Assembly (NCBI GenBank): GCA_902624495.1
Contig: CACNYH010000006.1
Coordinates: forward strand, 1-32,288
Source of the DNA: an uncultured Pelagibacteraceae bacterium
GTDB lineage: Bacteria > Pseudomonadota > Alphaproteobacteria > Pelagibacterales > Pelagibacteraceae
DNA: 32,288 nt
Reading direction: 5' to 3'
The notes under the pieces are model-generated. The model saw only the letters and a list, made by a program, of their open reading frames with translations. It was not told the DNA's origin and did no database searches. Position 1 is the first letter of the stretch; each line of letters begins with the position of its first letter. The position numbers were made by a program, and so were the translations under genes. Below are positions 29,401-32,288 of the stretch, piece after piece.

Positions 29401-29866
29401 TGCGGGTACAATAATGTCTATTCAAGAGAAAAAAAGCGCTAAAGGTACACCTTATGCCATTATAAAATTTAGCGATAAAACAAGAGAGTTTGAGCTGTTT
29501 TTATTTTCTGAAATGCTAGTAAAAAATAGAGAGAAATTGAAAGAGTCAGAGTCTTTCGTTCTAACCCTGCAAAAAGAAAAAACTAGTGGAGACACAGAAA
29601 GAAGGAGATTAAACGTTAAAAAAATATTATCGCTCGATGAACTAATAAATGAACCTTATTCAAAAGTTACAATTGAATTAAAAGATAATTTTGAGGTTAA
29701 TGATATTAGAAATATTTTATCAAAAAAAGGGAACACTAAGGTTAATTTGATTATAAATAAAAACAACCAAAAAGCTTGTTATTCATTGCAAAATAATAGA
29801 AAATTTGATTTAGATCATTATAATCTCTTAAAATCAAAGGAATATGTGCTAAAAATAATCGTTTAG
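26450..29866 (+). CDS. dnaE: DNA polymerase III subunit alpha
   Basis: The 1138-residue catalytic subunit of the replicative polymerase, close to E. coli DnaE (1160). The order is PHP domain (1-270), palm/fingers, tandem HhH region, OB-fold (from about 980) and C-terminal tau-binding part. Catalytic aspartates are D403 and D405 in PDFDIDF and D560 in KFDLLGLKTL. GPGRGSGAGSLVAYCLD and YGFNKSHAAAYALIAYQTAY are conserved. The PHP metal site is degenerate (IHTQYS and LADTLNLCG instead of HxH and TDH), as in other proteobacterial DnaE proteins, so it should not bind metals or proofread. It starts inside lolD (14-bp overlap); no better start is visible. Confidence 0.97.
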   Translation: MLSSDKNFNNIKIHTQYSICEGAIKIDDLAEYCKNNKIKSLGLADTLNLCGALEFSEKLSKVGTQPIIGTQINLKRQNILGKVTLFAKTEEGYKNLTKLSSLSYLNSKENEDPVCEIEDLIKNNYDLILLTGNYRDFFGKLFQANKIKLFNELLNLLKKNFDDRIYLEIQRHKENEEKNFENFILNNSKTLNIPLIATQEVFYLDKDMYEAHDALRCIGEKSFIDDKNRFRLSNEHFLKSTDDIVKLYSDIPEALENNYNFHLRFNFKPKKSKPILPSISHSENNNAEEELLNQANDGLNKRLKNFIIKKNSSKNKDQIFNDYKKRLKHEINIINSMDYASYFLIVSDYIKWAKKNSIPVGPGRGSGAGSLVAYCLDITDLDPIEYDLIFERFLNPDRISMPDFDIDFCEEKRDQVFEYLKNKYKDGVAHIITFGKLKARMVLRDVGRVLGLSYGHVDRLCKMVPFDPSRPLTLRESIDREPRFKEEVKNNPKVKKLLDLSLRLEGLNRNMATHAAGVVIAGEKLAEQFPLYIDHSSNLILPSTQYDMYSSENAGLVKFDLLGLKTLTVIDKTLKTLRAKNINLDISKINQNDEKVFSLLSTGETTGLFQLESAGMREAIKQMKPSRFDDIIALVALYRPGPMSNIPIYNDCKNGLREPDYIHHTLKDILKSTYGIIIYQEQVMQIAQTLAGFTAGEADILRRAMGKKKKAELDKQKERFVNGAIKNGIAKDVANFVFTKIEPFAQYGFNKSHAAAYALIAYQTAYLKTYHKEDFIAATMTTELTNTSKLREFVEELKRLKVEIIRPSINACFAEFKAKEGKIIYGLGAIKNVGFEAISNILKERENNGKFKSFSDFINRVDAKDVNKLQLEGLTKAGVFDELEKDRSKIYNSIPKIIQKIKNINEDKTNNQSSLFGNSENQENEFEFVSSSVWEQKEVLSEEFKSLGFYISDHPLNEYEDIFNQLKVISYDHFLNIDVNEGLVAGTIMSIQEKKSAKGTPYAIIKFSDKTREFELFLFSEMLVKNREKLKESESFVLTLQKEKTSGDTERRRLNVKKILSLDELINEPYSKVTIELKDNFEVNDIRNILSKKGNTKVNLIINKNNQKACYSLQNNRKFDLDHYNLLKSKEYVLKIIV

Positions 29867-29870
29867 AGAG

Positions 29871-29898
29871 TTGATTTTTTGCAATGTTTCTATATATC
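29871..29898 (+). promoter_or_regulatory. rpsB: Candidate promoter of the rpsB operon
   Basis: TTGATT (29871-29876) and TATATC (29893-29898) are spaced 16 bp apart, each matching four of six sigma-70 consensus bases. Transcription would begin near 29905, just before the structured leader starting at about 29911. A new promoter after dnaE is expected because this is the first large spacer in over 23 kb. Confidence 0.45.
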
Positions 29899-29910
29899 AA
29901 TGACTAATTT

Positions 29911-29986
29911 CGCACACAGTTAAAAGGGCAAAGCCCTACCGGTCCATATATTTGGAATTACTGTGGTGGATTAACCGGAAAAAAAA
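29911..29986 (+). ncRNA. rpsB: Ribosomal protein S2 leader RNA (cis-regulatory)
   Basis: The spacer before rpsB is richer in G+C than its surroundings and can fold as a pseudoknot. Stem A is CACAGT (29915-29920) with ACTGTG (29960-29965), extended by CA/TG around a bulged G. A hairpin AGGGC-AAA-GCCCT spans 29925-29937. Stem B is CCGGT (29939-29943) with ACCGG (29974-29978). B begins inside A and closes after it. The GGA at 29977-29979, 7 nt before the ATG, is the only Shine-Dalgarno-like element, and its GG lies in stem B, so the folded leader should block translation. A cis-regulatory motif before the S2 gene was reported from Pelagibacter by comparative genomics. That this is that motif, and that S2 is the ligand, is inferred from position. 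Confidence 0.8.
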
Positions 29987-30745
29987 ATGAACGTACCAAA
30001 AATAGATATTAAACAACTATTAGAAGCAGGCGTGCATCTTGGACACAAAACTTTAAGATGGAACCCAAAAATGAAAAAATACATTTTTGGAGAAAAAAAT
30101 TCAATTCACATAATTGATTTAACACAAACAGTGGAATTCCTAAAAAACGCACTTGTAAAGGTACATAACGTTATATCTGCGGGTGGAAAATTATTGATTG
30201 TTTCTACCAAAAAACAAGCCTCAGAACAAATAAGTGACTTAGCAAAAGACACAAAACAGTTTTATGTTAATTACAGATGGCTAGGTGGAATGTTAACTAA
30301 TTGGAATACAATTCAAAATTCAATTAAAAGACTTAAAAAATTAGAAGATCAATTATCTAAAGAAAATTTGGGATTCACCAAAAAAGAAATTTTAAAATTT
30401 GGCAAGGAAAAAGAAAAACTCCAGAGATCTCTTGGCGGAATCGCAGAGATGAAAAAAACACCTGAATTGATTTTCATAATTGACACTAATATAGAATCTC
30501 TTGCTGTAGCTGAAGCCAAAAAACTTGGTATCCCAATTATAGGAATTTTAGATACTAATTCTGATCCAACTGGAATTGATTTTCCAATTCCAGGTAATGA
30601 TGATGCTAGGCGGTCTATTAATCTTTATTGCGATCTTTTAAAAAATACGATTAAAGATGCTGAAAAATTTATCAAAGGGCCTGACGAAAACCAAAAAAAG
30701 GCAAAAGAAGAAAAAAATAAAAATCCAATAAATAAAAAAAAATAA
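29987..30745 (+). CDS. rpsB: 30S ribosomal protein S2
   Basis: A 252-residue protein of the small ribosomal subunit body that binds late in assembly next to S1. Family signatures are [19 protein letters not shown] near the start, [11 protein letters not shown] in the middle, and [12 protein letters not shown] with [10 protein letters not shown] towards the end. A lysine-rich tail of about 25 residues follows the core. The start ATG is preceded by an A-run and only a minimal GGA. Expression is probably controlled by the leader directly upstream. It is followed by tsf after 19 bp. Confidence 0.98.
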   Translation: MNVPKIDIKQLLEAGVHLGHKTLRWNPKMKKYIFGEKNSIHIIDLTQTVEFLKNALVKVHNVISAGGKLLIVSTKKQASEQISDLAKDTKQFYVNYRWLGGMLTNWNTIQNSIKRLKKLEDQLSKENLGFTKKEILKFGKEKEKLQRSLGGIAEMKKTPELIFIIDTNIESLAVAEAKKLGIPIIGILDTNSDPTGIDFPIPGNDDARRSINLYCDLLKNTIKDAEKFIKGPDENQKKAKEEKNKNPINKKK

Positions 30746-30764
30746 TTTTAAAAATTATTTATCA

Positions 30765-31631
30765 ATGTCAAATAAAAGCTTATTAGATAATATTAAAAAA
30801 TTAAGAGAGTTAACGGGGGTAGGTTTCAATGATTGCAAAGTTGCTCTAGAAGAAAATGATGGAGTAATAGAGAAATCAATAGAATTTTTGAGAAAAAAAG
30901 GAATTGCTAAAGCTTCAAAAAAAATGTCTAGGACTGCAAGTGAAGGTTTAGCTTTAGTCAGTGAAGAAAATGGAGAAGTAGCAGTCATTGAGATAAATAG
31001 CGAGACAGATTTTGTTGCAAAAAATCAGGATTTTATAAATTTCTGTAAAGAATTATCCAGCTTAAACTTGAAAAATAAAGGTGATTTAAAAAAACTTGAT
31101 GAGTCAAAAATGTCTAGCGGCCTCTTAGTAAAAGATAGTTTGATAAATTTAATATCAAAAATAGGAGAAAAAATCACAATAAGAAGAGCACATTTTTTTA
31201 ATAACTCCTCTGGTATAAATTTCTTTTACGTACATTCTGCTATAGAAAAAAATATTGGCAAGATAGTTTCGATTATAAAATTAGGAAACGCAGATAAGAC
31301 TCAGGATCAGGATTTAGGTAATAAATTATCAATGCATATTGCTGCTTCAAATCCTTTAGCAATAGATAAAGATGGAATTGATAAAAAGATTGTCGATAAA
31401 GAACTAGAAATTATTAAAGCTGAAGTTATAAATTCTGGGAAGCCAAAAGAATTGGCAGAAAAAATATCTAAAGGAAAGATTGCGAAATTTTTAAACGACA
31501 ACTCACTTTTAAACCAAATTTGGATAATGGATCCAAAAAAAACTGTTAAAGATATTCTGAAAGAGAATTCAATAAATAAAGAAATTAAAGTACTGGATTA
31601 TATCAGGTATAAAGTAGGTGAAGGTGTTTAA
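30765..31631 (+). CDS. tsf: Elongation factor Ts
   Basis: A 288-residue nucleotide-exchange factor that regenerates EF-Tu-GTP. The N-terminal UBA-like domain (LRELTGVGFNDCKVALEE, 13-30) and the exchange motif TDFVAKN (81-87) are intact. Two dimerisation-type repeats follow, and the protein ends normally. Order rpsB-tsf is near universal. No clear Shine-Dalgarno is seen. frr starts 5 bp downstream, where pyrH is usually found. Confidence 0.98.
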   Translation: MSNKSLLDNIKKLRELTGVGFNDCKVALEENDGVIEKSIEFLRKKGIAKASKKMSRTASEGLALVSEENGEVAVIEINSETDFVAKNQDFINFCKELSSLNLKNKGDLKKLDESKMSSGLLVKDSLINLISKIGEKITIRRAHFFNNSSGINFFYVHSAIEKNIGKIVSIIKLGNADKTQDQDLGNKLSMHIAASNPLAIDKDGIDKKIVDKELEIIKAEVINSGKPKELAEKISKGKIAKFLNDNSLLNQIWIMDPKKTVKDILKENSINKEIKVLDYIRYKVGEGV

Positions 31632-31636
31632 TATCA

Positions 31637-32197
31637 ATGAGCACAGAATTTAATCAAAATAATTATTCAATTAAAATGGATAAAAGCATATCCTCTTTTA
31701 AAAAAGATATTTCAACATTAAGAACAGGAAGAGCCAATACAAATATGCTAGATACGATAAAAGTAGATTGTTATGGTCAATTAATGCCCATTGAACAACT
31801 CGCGACTGTGAGTGTGCCAGAGGCAAGATTAATTTCCATTCAAGTTTGGGATAAAACTAACGTAGCTCTTATAGACTCTGCAATTCAAAAATCTGAACTT
31901 GGAATTAACCCTCAGATTGATAGCCAAACTATAAGATTGAGAATTCCAGATCTTACTGAAGAAAGGAGAAAAGATTTAATAAAAGTTTTAAAAAATATGA
32001 GTGAAAAAAGTAAAATTTCAATAAGAAATATCAGAAGAGAGGCTAATGAGGAATTAAAAAGAAAACTCAAAGATAAAACTATTTCTGAAGATCAGAATAA
32101 AAATTTTGAAAAAATAATTCAAAAAATTACCGACACAAGTATAGACAATATTGAAAAAATAACCTCAGAGAAAGAAAAAGAGATAATTCAAATATGA
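31637..32197 (+). CDS. frr: Ribosome recycling factor
   Basis: A 186-residue factor that, with EF-G, splits the post-termination ribosome. The typical features are FKKDISTLRTGRANTNMLD near the N-terminus, the hinge region GQLMPIEQLATVSVPEAR, and LTEERRKDLIKVLKNMSEK leading into the long C-terminal helix. Length matches the family (about 185). Its stop overlaps the uppS start by 4 bp (ATGA). Confidence 0.98.
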   Translation: MSTEFNQNNYSIKMDKSISSFKKDISTLRTGRANTNMLDTIKVDCYGQLMPIEQLATVSVPEARLISIQVWDKTNVALIDSAIQKSELGINPQIDSQTIRLRIPDLTEERRKDLIKVLKNMSEKSKISIRNIRREANEELKRKLKDKTISEDQNKNFEKIIQKITDTSIDNIEKITSEKEKEIIQI

Positions 32198-32288
32198 ACA
32201 AACTCAACCATATTGCATTCATAATGGATGGCAATGGCAGGTGGGGAAAAAGAAAAAAAAGAGGTAGAAATTTTGGACATTTAAAAGG
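32194..32288 (+). CDS. uppS: Undecaprenyl diphosphate synthase, 5' end only
   Basis: The first 31 codons of a cis-prenyltransferase that makes the C55 lipid carrier for cell-wall and surface glycans. The opening HIAFIMDGNGRWGKR (6-20) contains the family's P-loop-like motif with catalytic D12, followed by R-x-x-GH. The gene runs off the window. Its place after frr is standard. Confidence 0.95.
   Translation, partial: MNKLNHIAFIMDGNGRWGKRKKRGRNFGHLK

Noticed and set aside
29830-29880. Terminator after dnaE (AAAATCAA 29830-29837 / TTGATTTT 29871-29878)
   Set aside because: The stem is nearly all A-T, the loop is over 30 nt, part lies in dnaE, and TTGATT here is better read as a -35 box.

Overview
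The window looks like chromosome from a SAR11-type (Pelagibacterales) alphaproteobacterium. The DNA is very A+T-rich and genes are packed with almost no spacers. The gene order nuoA-N / birA / coaX / rnj / DUF1467 / proS / lolC / lolD / dnaE is a known alphaproteobacterial arrangement. The NADH dehydrogenase subunits, the short prolyl-tRNA synthetase and the RNase J also fit that class. The species assignment is inference; no database search was possible.

Layout. 1-1680: 3' part of the lon protease gene, cut by the window edge. 1685-5180: a small glycan island. It has a GT17-type glycosyltransferase on the minus strand and, divergent from it, an 850-residue fusion protein joining an NAD-dependent sugar reductase/epimerase, a cupin and a sugar C-methyltransferase. 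5170-5706: a minus-strand membrane protein with an N-terminal zinc ribbon. 5807-5968: tRNA-Val(UAC) and tRNA-Asp(GUC). 6135-20007: a complete 14-gene complex I operon. 20007-29866: birA, coaX, rnj, a DUF1467 membrane protein, proS, lolC/E, lolD and dnaE, all on the plus strand with no gap above 5 bp. 29867-29986: a promoter candidate and a structured leader RNA before rpsB. 29987 to the end: rpsB, tsf, frr and the start of uppS.

How the genes work together. Complex I couples NADH oxidation to proton export, and the 22-gene run from nuoA to dnaE is laid out as if co-transcribed, apart from any promoters hidden in coding sequence. lolC/E plus lolD form the inner-membrane machine that releases lipoproteins. 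rpsB-tsf-frr-uppS is the usual translation/cell-wall cluster, but pyrH, normally between tsf and frr, is absent. The rpsB leader matches in position the S2 leader element reported from Pelagibacter. Here it can be drawn as a pseudoknot whose last stem contains the only Shine-Dalgarno-like bases of rpsB.

The most unusual items are the three-domain sugar enzyme, the detailed fold of the S2 leader, and two unexplained structured spacers, one before the tRNA pair and one before nuoA. No mobile elements, CRISPR arrays, rRNA genes or broken genes were seen.
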